A DNA stretch of 64,000 nt from Phaeodactylibacter sp. (GCF_022763345.1 NZ_JALEGS010000049.1:1-64000); one strand, 5' to 3'; positions 16,299 through 26,143 are shown, counted from the first letter of the stretch. Numbers and translations: made by a program. Notes: a model not told the origin generated them from the letters alone.

Positions 16299-17015
16299 TT
16301 AATTCAACTCCATCGGCACTTCCATCAGCAGTACCCGTGCATCGCTATCGGCTGTAAGCGTCAGCTCATCCACTTCCCATACACCCAGGCCGTCTCTTTG
16401 GTGCAGGGCCTGCCCGTTGAGGGTCACATCGCCTTTGATAACGAAAGCGTAGACGCCGTTGGCTGTATCTTTAAGCTTGTAGGTGGTTTCAAAACCGGCC
16501 TCCAGCGTGCCCATATGGAACCAGGCGTTTTGGTGCACCCATACGCCATCGTCTTCCGGGTTGGGCGAGAGTACCTGTGAAAGTTGATTGTGCAGTTTGT
16601 CCGGGTCGAGCGTGATTTGATCGTAGCGTGGCGTTACATCTTTTTTATTTGGGAAGACCCAAATCTGCAGGAACTTCACAGGCTGATCAGCATTTTTGTT
16701 GTACTCGCTGTGGTAGATGCCGGTGCCTGCGCTCATCACCTGCACGTCGCCCTGCCGGATGACGGTCGTGTTGCCCATGCTGTCTTTGTGCTCCAGGTCC
16801 CCTTCCAGCGGGATAGAAATGATCTCCATATTATCGTGCGGGTGGGTACCAAAGCCACGGCCCTCGCTGACCACGTCATCGTTCAGCACGCGCAGTACCC
16901 CGAAGTTCATTCGGTCCGGGTTGTAGTAGCCGGCGAAGCTAAAAGTATGATGGGAGTTGAGCCAGCCATGATTGGCGTGGCCACGAGTATTCGCTCTGTG
17001 AATTACGGTTTTCAT
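16299..17015 (-). CDS. pirin family protein (bicupin)
   Basis: The 238-residue bicupin has pirin landmarks: HANHGWLNSHHTFSFAGYY, RVLNDDVVSEGRGFGTHPHDNMEI (metal-binding HxH), GDVQVMSAGTGIYHSEYN (second metal pair His and Glu) and the C-terminal cupin ending MEVPMELN. Bacterial pirins bind Fe and some degrade quercetin; many have no known substrate. The start was set at the Met before KTVIHRANTRGHANHGW, which begins the conserved part; an upstream in-frame Met adds nine residues. Confidence 0.92.
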   Translation of the reverse strand: MKTVIHRANTRGHANHGWLNSHHTFSFAGYYNPDRMNFGVLRVLNDDVVSEGRGFGTHPHDNMEIISIPLEGDLEHKDSMGNTTVIRQGDVQVMSAGTGIYHSEYNKNADQPVKFLQIWVFPNKKDVTPRYDQITLDPDKLHNQLSQVLSPNPEDDGVWVHQNAWFHMGTLEAGFETTYKLKDTANGVYAFVIKGDVTLNGQALHQRDGLGVWEVDELTLTADSDARVLLMEVPMELN

Positions 17016-17189
17016 GATCTTCGAATGTTTGATGTACTGCAAAAATCAGGGTTATTTACACCTTATGCGATGTAGAAACCGAAGGCATACCTATAAAAAG
17101 TTCGGATTCCGATGGTTAAACACCGGATGCAGGCCAGTGTTGTCAGTATCCCTGCCTTATCATTCAGCAATGTTTGAGCGAACAGCTGC

Positions 17190-19094
17190 TTATGCTTCTT
17201 CGGATGCCAAAGGCTCCAGATAAAGCAGGTGGTTTCGCAGGAGTGCTTCCAGTGAATCCTCTTGCTCTATTTCTAAGGCAGATCTGAGGCGGTAGCGGGC
17301 CATTTCTACCGCTTTGACGCTCACCGACAGGATTTCCGCGATTTCCTTATTGCTCAGGCCGAGGGCAATAAGCATAGCGTACCGCAGCTGTTTGTCTGTA
17401 AGGTTCGGGATATCCCGGATCAGAGAGCGGGAAAAGTCAGGATAAAATAGCTGAAATTCTTTTTCGAACTGGGGAAGAATATCTTCTTCCATGAATATCT
17501 GATGAATTTTGCGCTCCAGGTAGTCCGGGCGTTTGTGATATCTGGTAATGGCTTCACTGACTTTAGGCTTGAGCCGGGCAGCCCAGAGGCTTTTATCCAG
17601 CACCGCTGTTTTCTGATATTCCAGCTGCTGCCGGGTTTGTTGCTGTTCCTGTGCGAGGCGTTTGTTGCGTTCCCGTATGGCTTCCTGCTTTGATTTGGAC
17701 CGTTGCCTGTACTGCCAGTAGTTGAAGCCTAATAACAATATGGTTAAGATACTAAAGGCTACAGCCCAGGTGAAGTAAAGGGCTTTGCGCTCTGCCAGGT
17801 CTGCCCGCACCAAGGACAGGTTTTCCCGGGCAATAGCTTCTTCGGCACGGGTCCGGTACTCTTTTACTTCGTAAGCCACGGCTATATCCTCTGCGGCACG
17901 GTTTTGGTCATGCTCCTGTTGTTCGAGCAAAGCATTAACATGCTGCGTTTGATATTGGTAGGCGTTTTCCCATTGGCCGGTACTTTGGTAGAGTGCTGCC
18001 AGGGCTTCGTAAAACCGCGCCCGGTTGGCAGGAAAGGAGTCCTCTGGAATATAGCTAAGCCCTTCTCTGTAAAGGGCTTCTGCCTGGTCATCCTGTTTGG
18101 AAAGTTCATGATAGCGCCCCGACCAATAGAAGTGCTCAAATAAAGGCGGTATACCAAGCTCCTGATAGTGTGCGGAGACCGCATCGAGAATTGGCTTCAT
18201 TTCGTGGGCCGCATTTTGCTGCGCGTACAATTCCAGTAAGTAATAATAGAGCTCTTCCTGATTAATGTCAAAGTTCATCTCATCACCCAGCAAAGTCTTC
18301 AGGTGCTGTTCAGCCAACTCCAGTTCCCCAGTCTCAAGATAAGCATAGCCAATACTACTATGCAGCAGCCTTTCCAAATAGGGATAGTCTATGTGCTCCA
18401 TGGAGTCCACCAATGGCTCAAGGACCTCAAGGGCCCGTTGGTGCTGCCCCCGGATATTATGCACCACACCTATATTGTGACGGATCATTAGCCGTCTGCC
18501 GGTGGAGTGAAGAGTGGTGTCACGGATACTGTATTCGAGGGCCGTTGAAAAATGGGCAAGCGCATTACCCGGCATCTCTAGCTCAACATAACAGACGCCC
18601 ATAGTTGCGAAAGTATTGGCAATAACGAAAGGACGGCCGTTCCAGTCCACTGCATCGAGGGCTTTTTGGTAATACTCCAGCGCTTCATGGTAATTGCGTT
18701 GAAATAATTCAGTATTGCCTAGCGTGGCCAAGTCTGCGGGAAGTGCTTCGGCGTTGTCCGTTAACAGACTGTCCTGCCCGATGGCAAGAAGGATGTAAGC
18801 CCGGGCGGAGTCAAACTTCCCAGTATTATTATAGTACTGCCCCATGAAATTGTAAAAGAGCTGTTTGTACTCTGGAGTCGTCAGGTGGTTGTTCCGGTAG
18901 TAATCGATCAGGCAAAGAAAATGCTCATCCTCTTCGCGCATGAGATCATAGAGCTGTATGATGAGTTTTTTGGGGGGCTGTTTGGAAATATTTTCGCCTT
19001 TCAGCCAGTTCGTACAGTCCTCAACGGCCCAAAGATTAATAGAAAGCAGCAACGCCAACAGCGTCAGATGTAGTGGGGAACTTAACGGTTTCAT
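17190..19094 (-). CDS. TPR sensor with membrane anchor and LuxR-type HTH
   Basis: The 634-residue regulator has a Bacteroidota-specific layout. A signal peptide (LTLLALLLSINLWA) leads into a periplasmic TPR array (about 60-400). One membrane helix follows (YFTWAVAFSILTILLLGFNYW, about 445-465), then a basic coiled coil and a C-terminal GerE/LuxR-like HTH (LTDKQLRYAMLIALGLSNKEIAEILSVSVKAVEMARYRL). It would sense an extracytoplasmic signal and bind DNA while anchored in the membrane. No target is evident; the neighbours (pirin, rpsU) do not suggest one. Function is inferred from domain order. Confidence 0.85.
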   Translation of the reverse strand: MKPLSSPLHLTLLALLLSINLWAVEDCTNWLKGENISKQPPKKLIIQLYDLMREEDEHFLCLIDYYRNNHLTTPEYKQLFYNFMGQYYNNTGKFDSARAYILLAIGQDSLLTDNAEALPADLATLGNTELFQRNYHEALEYYQKALDAVDWNGRPFVIANTFATMGVCYVELEMPGNALAHFSTALEYSIRDTTLHSTGRRLMIRHNIGVVHNIRGQHQRALEVLEPLVDSMEHIDYPYLERLLHSSIGYAYLETGELELAEQHLKTLLGDEMNFDINQEELYYYLLELYAQQNAAHEMKPILDAVSAHYQELGIPPLFEHFYWSGRYHELSKQDDQAEALYREGLSYIPEDSFPANRARFYEALAALYQSTGQWENAYQYQTQHVNALLEQQEHDQNRAAEDIAVAYEVKEYRTRAEEAIARENLSLVRADLAERKALYFTWAVAFSILTILLLGFNYWQYRQRSKSKQEAIRERNKRLAQEQQQTRQQLEYQKTAVLDKSLWAARLKPKVSEAITRYHKRPDYLERKIHQIFMEEDILPQFEKEFQLFYPDFSRSLIRDIPNLTDKQLRYAMLIALGLSNKEIAEILSVSVKAVEMARYRLRSALEIEQEDSLEALLRNHLLYLEPLASEEA

Positions 19095-19377
19095 GTGTGC
19101 CGGGGTTTGGTAGATAGTGGGTTAAGTTTTTGTTTTACAGGGTTTTGTGCTATAGTGTAGAAGCGCTGTATCGTTAGATTAGAAAGGAAATTGTTGATAT
19201 TCCAAACATACCTCCTTACCATGCGTAAAAGCTTTTCGATAGCTGTCGTACAGACAAAATATGCTATCTTTTTTGAATGAGCAAACATAAGATTTATAAG
19301 CCTGCTCAATACAGTGAAGATTTCACTCGCTGCATACCTTAAACCGAAAAAGAATTTTTGTGCATTTATCAGTACGG

Positions 19378-19407
19378 ATGCCTGCTGTTTAAGGCAGGTA
19401 TCTTTTC
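19378..19407 (+). terminator. hairpin with short T-rich tail
   Basis: The stem ATGCCTGC with its imperfect partner GGCAGGTAT (19378-19401, one or two GU pairs) is followed by CTTTTCT. It is one of three plus-strand terminator-like hairpins in the 642-nt gap before rpsU, although no plus-strand gene is known upstream. Confidence 0.35.
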
Positions 19408-19429
19408 TAACACTATGAACTCATGTCCA

Positions 19430-19452
19430 CAGGGCTTGTCCCTGATTTTTTT
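19430..19452 (+). terminator. short intrinsic terminator
   Basis: CAGGG-CTTGT-CCCTG (19430-19444) is followed by ATTTTTTTC. The short stem with a good T-tract has intrinsic-terminator form on the plus strand. The upstream transcript is unknown and may be a small RNA in 19100-19430. Confidence 0.45.
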
Positions 19453-19555
19453 CTTCCAATCCTTTGCTTGCTTTAATCAGGCAAATAAACACATTAGCGA
19501 TTGGGAGCAGATGTCTGAGTTTTAATAATAGGTTCCCCTTTGACCTAAAAACGGC

Positions 19556-19592
19556 GGCCCACTTCTTTTAACAGAGGTGGGTCGTTTATTTT
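19556..19592 (+). terminator. intrinsic terminator upstream of rpsU
   Basis: GGCCCACTTC (19556-19565) pairs with GAGGTGGGTC (19574-19583; two GU pairs), followed by GTTTATTTTT. It lies about 145 nt before rpsU, with no annotated plus-strand gene ahead of it. It could terminate an unannotated RNA or act as a leader attenuator of rpsU. Apart from the three hairpins, the gap 19095-19736 shows nothing I can name. Confidence 0.5.
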
Positions 19593-19736
19593 TCCTTGCC
19601 TTGTTATAATTTTATTGTTACCTTTGCCGGGCAATTTTGCAGACCTGCCACAGAGGACTGTGATTTCGCCGATTGATTTGATTATTTTTTCACCAAACGG
19701 GCAGGATGTTTTCGCCCTCAATTTTATAGTTCGTAC

Positions 19737-19928
19737 ATGATCATCATCAACGTAAAAGAAGGAGAGTCTATTGACCGGGCGCTGAAGCGCTACAAGCGTA
19801 AGCACCGTAATGTTGGCGTAATTAAGGAATTGCGTAAGCGCAAGCAATTCACAAAGCCTTCCGTTGAGCGCCGGCACGAAGTGCTTAAGGCTCGCTACAA
19901 GCTGGAAAAGCAGAGAGACTTGGGATAA
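19737..19928 (+). CDS. rpsU: 30S ribosomal protein bS21
   Basis: The 63-residue protein has the bS21 signature: an ESIDRALKRYKRKHRNVGVIKELRKRKQFTKPSVERR-type basic run, given here in pieces as ESIDRALKRYKRK, GVIKELRKRKQF and KPSVERRHEV. Length and charge match. It is a single-gene unit followed by a bidirectional terminator. In Bacteroidota bS21 takes part in masking the anti-Shine-Dalgarno on the 30S subunit, which fits the scarcity of SD sequences in this window. Confidence 0.95.
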   Translation: MIIINVKEGESIDRALKRYKRKHRNVGVIKELRKRKQFTKPSVERRHEVLKARYKLEKQRDLG

Positions 19929-20027
19929 TCGCAGCAGATAACTAGCTGTCTCTTTCATATCGTTTCTTCTGTTCTTCTCCGGTTTGGAAAAAGAACCGAA
20001 TCCTACATATACCCTAGCATAAGAAAA

Positions 20028-20056
20028 GGTTTCAGGTGAAGTTGTCGCCTGAAACC
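20028..20056. terminator. bidirectional intrinsic terminator
   Basis: GGTTTCAGG (20028-20036) and CCTGAAACC (20048-20056) are perfectly complementary. An A-rich flank on the left gives a TTTTCTT tail on the minus strand and CTTTCG follows on the plus strand. It serves rpsU (plus) and the large secreted-protein genes (minus). Confidence 0.7.
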
Positions 20057-20091
20057 CTTTCGTATTTAATAATGCTCGGACCGTTTTGAAC

Positions 20092-23082
20092 CTACCTTAC
20101 AACCTGTATGTCGCCTTCAAAAAGGACAACGATACCATCAATGAATTCCACCTTTGCATAGTAGGCATACACGCCAATCTGGGCGGGCTCTCCCCGGAAG
20201 GTGCCGTCCCATCCGAACTCTGGTGCATTAGGCGGGAAGTTTTGCCCATCGTACACCATGCCGCCCCAGCGGTTGAATATCTTTAGCTCCTGCACCCGGC
20301 GGGCTCCCGGCCCTGCATACACGGTAAAGGCATCGTTCCTGCCATCCGCATTCGGTGAAAAGGCGTTGGGGATAAACACCGGGCGGTTCTTAATCACACG
20401 CACACTAACAGAGTCAACCGCCAGGCAGCCGTTCTCATCGGTCACTGTGAGCGTGTATAAAGTGGTATTGACCGGATTGGACTCCGGGTCTTCGCAATCC
20501 GTGCAGGAGAGCGAATCGGGCGGCATCCAGCTGTAGGAAACATCGGGGTTGGACACGCTCGCATCTATTTGCCCACTATAGCCCAGCTCAATCCGGATGT
20601 CTTCTCCTGCATCCACGATGAGCTCCGGGGGCTGGGATACGCTGCCCTGAATGCTGGCCAGGCACCCATTGGCGTCCATGACTGCAAAGGTGTAATTGCC
20701 GGCAGCGAGGCTGTCAAAGGCTGGCGCTACCTGAAAGATCTGCTCGTCTGAACTGAATTCATAAGGCGGCACTCCTCCCGTACCTTCCAGTACAACGATG
20801 CCTGTCGTATCCCCAAAACAGAGAACGTCCTGAATGTCTAATATCGAAAGCTCAAGCAGTGGGGGCTGTGTGATCGTCGTATCAGCCGAAGCCACGCAGC
20901 CATTGGCATCCGTAACGGTATAACTGTAGGTGCCTTCTCCCAGCCCTCTGATGGTCGCTTCCGCCGAACCGGTACTCCACTGTATACTGTACCCTCCGGT
21001 GCCGCCTTCCGGAGTTGCTGTGATCAGGGCATCTGCTTCTCCAAAACAGCTGATACCCTGCACGTCCAAGCCAGCTACCAACAGGGGCGGATCTTCCAGT
21101 ACGATGTTGAATGTGCCTTCGCACAGGTTAGCGTCAAGGGCATTGACGGTATAGGTCCCTGCACTTAAACCGTTTATAGCGTTGGTGGTCACGAAGCCAT
21201 TTCCATCGTTGAAGTTGTATTGATACGGCGGTTGCCCATTGGCTATATTGATGGTGATGGCGCCATCAGAGAAGCCCGTACAGGACGGGTTGACAATTCC
21301 GGGCTGTGCGGGGTCAAGCAGGAGCTCTAGTTCTCTCACCGGAATAGTGAGTTCTGTGATGCAGTCGTTGGCATCGCGGATGACTACCTCGTAGTCGCCT
21401 ACAGGCAAATCGGTTAGCGTATTGTCATTGCCGAAAGGCTGCCCTTCCCAACTGTATTCATAGGGAGGCGTGCCACCGGTCAGTTGCAGCTCAATGCCGC
21501 CATCGGTGCCTCCATTACAGGTGGGCATGGTGATGAGGGTGTCTACATCCAGCGGAGGTGGACTGTCTACAGTGTAGGTGAGTACAGAATCACAGGTAAA
21601 ACTATCAGTAATTGTAACCGTATAGTCTCCCGGAGGAAGACCCGTAATCGCCACGGAGTCACTACTACCATTGCTCCAGTTGAAATCATAGGGTGGGTTA
21701 CCATTGGCAACCGTAAGAAAAATAGCACCGGTACTATCATCAGGGCAGAGCACATCAGCTATCGCATCATCGATGGTAAAACTGCTCTCGCAGCACTTGA
21801 CGTAGATCGTTTCCACATGCGATACAATACACCCATCACTGGTGAGCACCCGGAGCAGGACACTCTTCAGCCCCGGGCTGCTATAGGTAACCTCGTGCGG
21901 TCCCTGCCCGGTAGCTGATGCCGGGCTGGCATCTTCTCCGAAAGTCCACTCCCAGCCTGAAAGGCCGCCGATGAAGCTGGACTCGTCTACAAAAGTGATG
22001 CTGTTTTCCAGGCAGAGGGTGTCGAGCTCAGGCTCGGTCCTGAATTCTGCCTCCGGGCCCAGGAAGGTGCCTGTGCCACCAAACTCCACAGTGAAACCAT
22101 TGCCGGACTGGCTAAAATTATTAACGACAAGCGCGTAGCTGACTCCTGCCTCCATTTCAATTGGGGCGACAAAATTGTCATCTCCAGGGTCGCAGCCACA
22201 GTTTTCGCTCGTATCCTCCTCTCCATCTGCCAGACCGGTCGCACCGGTACAGGGTTCCCATATATCAAAATCGGCTCCCACCACCTCACCGGAGGCCATG
22301 CACCGCAGGTCGAACTTTTCATCACAGTTGTTAATGCCATTAGGCAGTTGGTAAAGTATGAAATCAAGATCGTCTGCGGGATTAAGTGGATTGAGGGAAA
22401 AGGTAAGCGAACCAGCTTCGTCGCAAGTCCATTTGTACCACGCGGAGCCACTTTCGCTCAGCGGGCAGGAAAAAGTAGAGCAGGCCACATCGCCAATTTC
22501 GTTGGGGTTGCTGCCAACTCCGGTGACTTGTTCAACGGTGAAAGGGGATTTATCGCAGAGGATCACCCCGGTATTGCAATCGCTGGAAGGGTCGGGGATG
22601 TCATTGTAGTTATTCACACAAAGCTGGAAGGTGCCCTGATTGCCGCCCCGGGCACCGACCTGAATGTAGTAAGTCTGCCCGATTTCAAGAGGCCCGGCAA
22701 AGAGCTGCCCGCTGCCCACGCCAATGGCATCCGAGAAGCAGCCAATCTCCGTGAGCGTGCCACATTCCCCGCTGTAAACAGCAAATTGCGGATTCTGTAG
22801 CGTACCGCCATTGCTTTGGCCAGTGGCACCCGCCACACTCACATTAACAGTAGTGGCTTCGGCCACAAAGGAAAACCAGACATCATAGTTGTCTTGGTTA
22901 TTCGGAAAACAGCCGGTGGTAAAACCGGAGTCATCGAAACCTGCATTGGTGTAGGCACCGCCTTCCGAGCACCAGCTGCTCACGTTGGGCAGGTTAGTGG
23001 CAGAATTGCAATCCTCGCCCTGCGCGAGCATAGACAAAGGCAGCAGCATTAAAGTAAAGCAGAACAAGCTATGTTTTCTCAT
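20092..23082 (-). CDS. giant secreted SprB-repeat/PKD protein with type B T9SS domain
   Basis: The 996-residue protein has a signal peptide (LFCFTLMLLPLSMLAQG), then two lectin-like or jelly-roll parts with paired Cys (about 20-340). A PKD-like domain (EWTFGEDASPA, about 370-430) follows. After it come five SprB-type repeats with the pattern NGNPPYDFNWSNG...GLPPGDYTVTITDS. A gliding-motility type B sorting domain ends the protein (FIPNAFSPNADGRNDAF, IFNRWGGMVY, GVYAYYAKVEF). It should be exported by type IX secretion and attached to or released from the cell surface, as an adhesin or motility-related protein. It is a close paralogue of the gene 14 nt upstream; the pair probably forms one transcript. 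Confidence 0.88.
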   Translation of the reverse strand: MRKHSLFCFTLMLLPLSMLAQGEDCNSATNLPNVSSWCSEGGAYTNAGFDDSGFTTGCFPNNQDNYDVWFSFVAEATTVNVSVAGATGQSNGGTLQNPQFAVYSGECGTLTEIGCFSDAIGVGSGQLFAGPLEIGQTYYIQVGARGGNQGTFQLCVNNYNDIPDPSSDCNTGVILCDKSPFTVEQVTGVGSNPNEIGDVACSTFSCPLSESGSAWYKWTCDEAGSLTFSLNPLNPADDLDFILYQLPNGINNCDEKFDLRCMASGEVVGADFDIWEPCTGATGLADGEEDTSENCGCDPGDDNFVAPIEMEAGVSYALVVNNFSQSGNGFTVEFGGTGTFLGPEAEFRTEPELDTLCLENSITFVDESSFIGGLSGWEWTFGEDASPASATGQGPHEVTYSSPGLKSVLLRVLTSDGCIVSHVETIYVKCCESSFTIDDAIADVLCPDDSTGAIFLTVANGNPPYDFNWSNGSSDSVAITGLPPGDYTVTITDSFTCDSVLTYTVDSPPPLDVDTLITMPTCNGGTDGGIELQLTGGTPPYEYSWEGQPFGNDNTLTDLPVGDYEVVIRDANDCITELTIPVRELELLLDPAQPGIVNPSCTGFSDGAITINIANGQPPYQYNFNDGNGFVTTNAINGLSAGTYTVNALDANLCEGTFNIVLEDPPLLVAGLDVQGISCFGEADALITATPEGGTGGYSIQWSTGSAEATIRGLGEGTYSYTVTDANGCVASADTTITQPPLLELSILDIQDVLCFGDTTGIVVLEGTGGVPPYEFSSDEQIFQVAPAFDSLAAGNYTFAVMDANGCLASIQGSVSQPPELIVDAGEDIRIELGYSGQIDASVSNPDVSYSWMPPDSLSCTDCEDPESNPVNTTLYTLTVTDENGCLAVDSVSVRVIKNRPVFIPNAFSPNADGRNDAFTVYAGPGARRVQELKIFNRWGGMVYDGQNFPPNAPEFGWDGTFRGEPAQIGVYAYYAKVEFIDGIVVLFEGDIQVVR

Positions 23083-23096
23083 TGCTCAGGTTTGTG

Positions 23097-26036
23097 TCAT
23101 CGGGTAAGGAGGACATCCGATTGGAACTGCCTCACTGTACCATCAATAAATTGCCCTTCCATAATACAGGTATATACACCAACAGGCATGGGCTGGTTCT
23201 TCGCACGACCATCCCATTCTAAAACGGCATTTTGGCCATTTGGATTTTGCGCTTCAAAAATCAGCCCGCCCCAGCGGTCGTAAACTTGCAGGTAGAGCCA
23301 CCGCTCCAGCGCAGGGCCACCCTGAGGCGCCCAGGTATCATTAATACCGTCGTTGTTGGGTGAAAAAGCGTTGGGCAGATAGGCCGGATACCTTAACAAA
23401 ACAGTCAAATTTACGGAATCTCTAATACTACAGCCTTTGTCATCGGTGATTTCTATCTGGTAGGCCATGGATTGTGTGGGCTGAAGGGCTTCAGGGGTTG
23501 CACAATCGGTGGAGGACAAGAAGTCGGGCGGCGACCAAAGAATGAAGGGCTCTATTGCGTTGGTGATAGCCCGAAGCCGGGCATTATCTCCCAAAATGAT
23601 GGGGCTGTCGGAGGTGAGCGTTAGGGTAAGGCGTTCGGGAGCGGGAACAGTTGCATCAGTTGTAGTAAGGCAATCGCGGCTATCGGTCACCGTGATGCCG
23701 TAGGAGCCCGCAGCAAGATTAGGGAAAGCAGGATCGCTCTGTGCAGTTGAACTGCCGATTTGATAAAAGTAGGGCGGTTGCCCCCCGATGGCCACCACGG
23801 ATAGGTAACCATTTTGGTCGCCAAAACACAAAGGCCCGGCTATAGAGTCGATGGATGCGCTCAGCGGCTCAGGGTCTGTCATTTCATAGGTGGCGAGGGC
23901 AGTACACCCATTGAGATCGGTAAGGGTCAGGGTGTAATTGCCTGGCGGCAAAGCGTCCCGTTGTGGAGCATCGCTGCCATTTTCCCATGTATAGCTGTAG
24001 GGCGGTGTGCCTCCGGATGGCGCAGCCAAAAGCAGGCCATCGGCAGCCCCTGTGCAGGAAATGGTGGTGGGTTGCAGCCCGGCCTCAAGCGGGGGCGGGT
24101 CTGCCAGCTCAATGATGAATTGCCCCTCGCAGAGATTTGCGTCCAGCACATTGATGGTGTAGGTGCCGGAGGAGAGCTGGCTCAGCGCATTGGATGGCAC
24201 GTAGCCGTTGCCGTCATTGAAATCAAACTGATAGGGTGGGAGCCCATTGGCGATAACCAGCGTGATTTGGCCGTCGCTCCGCCCAAAGCAGCTGGGCGGT
24301 GTAATATCGGTCACTTGCGGGTCCAGCATCAGCTGTAACTCCTGGAGGTTGATCTCGAGCGTGTCCATGCAGCCCAGGCTGTCCTGAATGGCTACGGTAT
24401 AAAGCCCTGCGCTTAAATTGCTGAGCGTGTTGTTATTGCTGAAGGGCATACCTTCCCAGGCGTAGGAAAAGGGCGGGGCGCTACCGGAGACTTCGAGCGT
24501 GATGCTGCCATCCACCCCGGCATCACAACTGGGCAAACTCAGCAGTGTATCTATTTCAAAAGGCTGAGCAGGAGGGACTTCAAAGGTGCGGATAGCCTGG
24601 CATTCCGAAGTGTCAGAAAGGGTTACGCTGTACAAGCCTGTGGCAAGCCCTGTCCTGGAGTTGCTGCTGGAGCCATCTTCCCACGTGATGAAAAAGGGCG
24701 GCCCATTGGGGCTTTCAATTTCCAGCGCAATGCTTCCGTCGCTATCGCCCGGGCAGGAGGGGGGCACAGTGCTGGCGTTGACCAGGAAGTTATCAGTACA
24801 GCAAAGTACTTCTATGGGCAGGATTTCAGTGGAAGTACACCCTTGCGCCGTTGTGGCGCGCAACAGCACCAGCTGTGTGCCGGAATTGCTAAATGCCACA
24901 TCGTGTGGCCCCGGGCCCGAAGCAAAGGCAGGGGTTGCACCATTGCCAAACTCCCATTGCCAGTCCACCACATTGGAGCTGCCCGGCGGGTTCAGCCCCA
25001 CGAAAGTCAACAGGCTGTCCTGACAGACTTCATCGGCTTCTGCTGCGAGGCGTTCTTCCCCACCCACAAAGCTGGCCGTGCCCCCAAACTCCACTTCGAA
25101 ACCGATGGTCGTCTGCGAAAAATTGTTGACCATCAGCCCATAGGTGACACCTTCCTCCATCTGGACCGCAGCCAGAAAGTTATCATCCCCCGGGCTGCAA
25201 CCCGGAGCTTCAGAAACGTCAAGCGCGGTATCGTTCAGCCCGGTAGGGCCAATACAAGAGGATGCCATGCAGCGCAGCACGGTCTTTCCGGAGCAGTCGC
25301 CCGGCCCATTCGGAAATTCGTAGAGGACAAAATCGAGGTCGTCAGTCTCATTGATTGGCGTAAGCGCGAAAGTCAGGCTCCCCGACTCAGCAGCGGTCCA
25401 GACAAACCAGGTGGAGAAGGTCTCTACTGGCAGCCCGGCAATATTCAGGCATTCGGCGTCATCAGCTTCACTCGGGTCGTTGCCGCCATCGGTGACCTGC
25501 GGTATGACAAAAGGAGCCTGATTGCAGAGCACGGCGGCCTGTGGGCAATCTGAGGTAGCGGTGATTGCTCCGGAGTAGTTGTTGAGGCACAGGGAGAAAT
25601 TGCCGATAGCCACCCCCTGTACTTGCAGGTAGTAGGTCTGCCCAAGTTGCAAGCCTGTTTCGATGATTTGCAGGGACAAGCCGCTGCCGGTCTGGCAAGT
25701 GACTTCCGTCAAATCTGTACAGCTGCCGGCATACAGTGCGACCTGCGGCTGGGAAAGCTGGTTGCTGAAAAAGCCACCGAGCACAGAAATACTTACGGAA
25801 GGGGCTACCGCAGTGAAGGAAAACCAAACATCACCTTCTGCTGTAAAACAGGAAGGGGATTGATCCGGGTTAGCGGAAGCTTCAACGGTAGTGAACTGCC
25901 CATCTGAAGAGCACCAGTTGACCGGCTCCTCAATGAAAAAAGCATTGGCGCACTCATCATTGGCAGGTTGTGCCAAGGCCCCTAGTAAAGGCAGAATGCA
26001 CAGCCCTGTTACCAGTATAGATTTTGTCGTTTTCAT
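23097..26036 (-). CDS. giant secreted SprB-repeat/PKD protein, tandem paralogue
   Basis: The 979-residue protein has the same layout as its downstream neighbour. A signal peptide (LVTGLCILPLLGALAQP) is followed by a Cys-rich N-terminal half with CLNNYSG and ADDAECLN segments, a PKD-like domain (WQWEFGNGATPAFASG) and SprB repeats (NGLPPYQFDFNDGNGYV closely matches NGQPPYQYNFNDGNGFV in the paralogue). The type B sorting domain (YLPNAFSPNNDGINDTW, VYDRWGGLIFEA) ends in VLLTR. The match of N-terminal parts, PKD and repeats shows tandem gene duplication. It is a probable surface adhesin exported by type IX secretion. Confidence 0.88.
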   Translation of the reverse strand: MKTTKSILVTGLCILPLLGALAQPANDECANAFFIEEPVNWCSSDGQFTTVEASANPDQSPSCFTAEGDVWFSFTAVAPSVSISVLGGFFSNQLSQPQVALYAGSCTDLTEVTCQTGSGLSLQIIETGLQLGQTYYLQVQGVAIGNFSLCLNNYSGAITATSDCPQAAVLCNQAPFVIPQVTDGGNDPSEADDAECLNIAGLPVETFSTWFVWTAAESGSLTFALTPINETDDLDFVLYEFPNGPGDCSGKTVLRCMASSCIGPTGLNDTALDVSEAPGCSPGDDNFLAAVQMEEGVTYGLMVNNFSQTTIGFEVEFGGTASFVGGEERLAAEADEVCQDSLLTFVGLNPPGSSNVVDWQWEFGNGATPAFASGPGPHDVAFSNSGTQLVLLRATTAQGCTSTEILPIEVLCCTDNFLVNASTVPPSCPGDSDGSIALEIESPNGPPFFITWEDGSSSNSRTGLATGLYSVTLSDTSECQAIRTFEVPPAQPFEIDTLLSLPSCDAGVDGSITLEVSGSAPPFSYAWEGMPFSNNNTLSNLSAGLYTVAIQDSLGCMDTLEINLQELQLMLDPQVTDITPPSCFGRSDGQITLVIANGLPPYQFDFNDGNGYVPSNALSQLSSGTYTINVLDANLCEGQFIIELADPPPLEAGLQPTTISCTGAADGLLLAAPSGGTPPYSYTWENGSDAPQRDALPPGNYTLTLTDLNGCTALATYEMTDPEPLSASIDSIAGPLCFGDQNGYLSVVAIGGQPPYFYQIGSSTAQSDPAFPNLAAGSYGITVTDSRDCLTTTDATVPAPERLTLTLTSDSPIILGDNARLRAITNAIEPFILWSPPDFLSSTDCATPEALQPTQSMAYQIEITDDKGCSIRDSVNLTVLLRYPAYLPNAFSPNNDGINDTWAPQGGPALERWLYLQVYDRWGGLIFEAQNPNGQNAVLEWDGRAKNQPMPVGVYTCIMEGQFIDGTVRQFQSDVLLTR

Positions 26037-26130
26037 AGCGTCGGATGTGATTCCCCCGAAAGTTAAGCAATAAAATCAAACCCTGCCCGATAGCCTTGGT
26101 CGGCAGCTTTCCTCAACCTTTGGTTTTTTG

Positions 26131-26138
26131 TACCTTCG
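26131..26138 (+). promoter_or_regulatory. -7 promoter element of pssA
   Basis: TACCTTCG fits TAnnTTTG with one mismatch and is followed by CACTC and the pssA ATG at 26144. The start of transcription would fall almost on the start codon, giving a leaderless or nearly leaderless message. Confidence 0.4.
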
Positions 26139-26143
26139 CACTC

